This document shows, piece after piece, positions 45,804 to 45,834 of a stretch of 45,834 bases of DNA; within the stretch, counting starts at the first letter, position 1, and each line of letters begins with the position of its first letter. This DNA is from Streptococcus sp. HMSC072G04. Lineage in GTDB: Bacteria > Bacillota > Bacilli > Lactobacillales > Streptococcaceae. Both the position numbers and the translations under genes were made by a program. The notes below the pieces were generated by a model. It saw nothing but the letters and a program-made list of their open reading frames with translations, was not told the DNA's origin and ran no database searches. The DNA lies in contig NZ_KV812002.1 of the NCBI RefSeq assembly GCF_001813295.1, positions 118,448 through 164,281 on the forward strand, in the 5' to 3' direction.

Positions 45804-45834
45804 AAAAAAGAGAGTGGGACAGAAATCGGTAATT
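45804..45834 (+). repeat. Start of another composite repeat, cut by the window end
   Basis: These 31 nt (AAAAAAGAGAGTGGGACAGA and on to AATT) are the exact reverse complement of 21964-21994, the outer arm of the composite repeat at 21811-21993. Confidence 0.8.

Overview
This window reads as a chromosome segment of a hydrogen-peroxide-producing oral (viridans) Streptococcus of the Mitis/Sanguinis type. The evidence is the low-GC coding style with AAGGAGG-type ribosome binding sites, the mevalonate genes mvaS-mvaA, the order copY-cupA-copA-spxB that is known from pneumococcus, a class 1A pyrD, zapA-cvpA-mutS2, and a BOX-like repeat. The species cannot be fixed from sequence reading alone. I see no rRNA, tRNA, phage, transposase or CRISPR array. 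Most of the window is ordinary housekeeping content; the unusual signals lie in the intergenic regions and in very small genes.

Layout. 0.3-4.8 kb (minus): mvaS-mvaA (isoprenoid precursor), a small membrane protein, a split threonine/serine exporter pair and a 37-residue membrane peptide gene with a near-consensus promoter. 4.9-7.2 kb: pflB with a CcpA-type cre site in its promoter. 7.5-12.7 kb: dinB converging on recD2-lepB-rnhC. 12.8-16.1 kb: zapA-cvpA-(18-codon ORF)-mutS2. 16.2-20.6 kb: a C69 dipeptidase, a glycine riboswitch with an alanine/glycine symporter, and the convergent serine/threonine symporter sstT. 20.7-25.2 kb: MscS channel, a possible bacteriocin-immunity gene, gdhA with a GlnR box, and pyrD. 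25.3-31.1 kb: small hypotheticals, msrAB, then capA, a membrane-anchored MutS-like ATPase and a DUF554 gene. 31.6-33.8 kb: HD hydrolase, Cof-type phosphatase and SGNH hydrolase. 33.9-39.4 kb: copper operon copY-cupA-copA, then pyruvate oxidase spxB. 39.5-45.8 kb: VOC protein, 6-phospho-beta-glucosidase, a frameshifted surface-protein gene, a two-component system, and a convergent ABC exporter.

The most notable observation is a family of four copies of a structured element of about 140 nt (126-263, 21605-21740, 31168-31356, 37043-37186). Every copy lies 43-50 nt after the stop codon of the preceding gene (mvaA, mscS, DUF554, copA) and on that gene's sense strand. The stems show compensatory base changes, which points to selection on an RNA structure in the 3' untranslated region. 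A second composite repeat (full copy 21811-21993) touches both ends of the window. Other points worth checking are three very small ORFs with good ribosome binding sites (4641-4754, 13665-13721, 25779-25865), a gene broken at a run of nine A (41655-42189), a VOC gene between 47-nt direct repeats, and a hairpin that holds the stop codons of both dinB and recD2.

How the genes work together: several units deal with peroxide and metal stress made by the cell itself (spxB makes H2O2 and acetyl phosphate, msrAB repairs oxidised methionine, the cop operon exports copper, dinB/recD2/mutS2 handle DNA or ribosome damage). Others connect amino-acid uptake and nitrogen control (pepD, riboswitch-alsT, sstT, gdhA with its GlnR box, and the ThrE-like exporter). 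pflB and spxB are the two competing fates of pyruvate.
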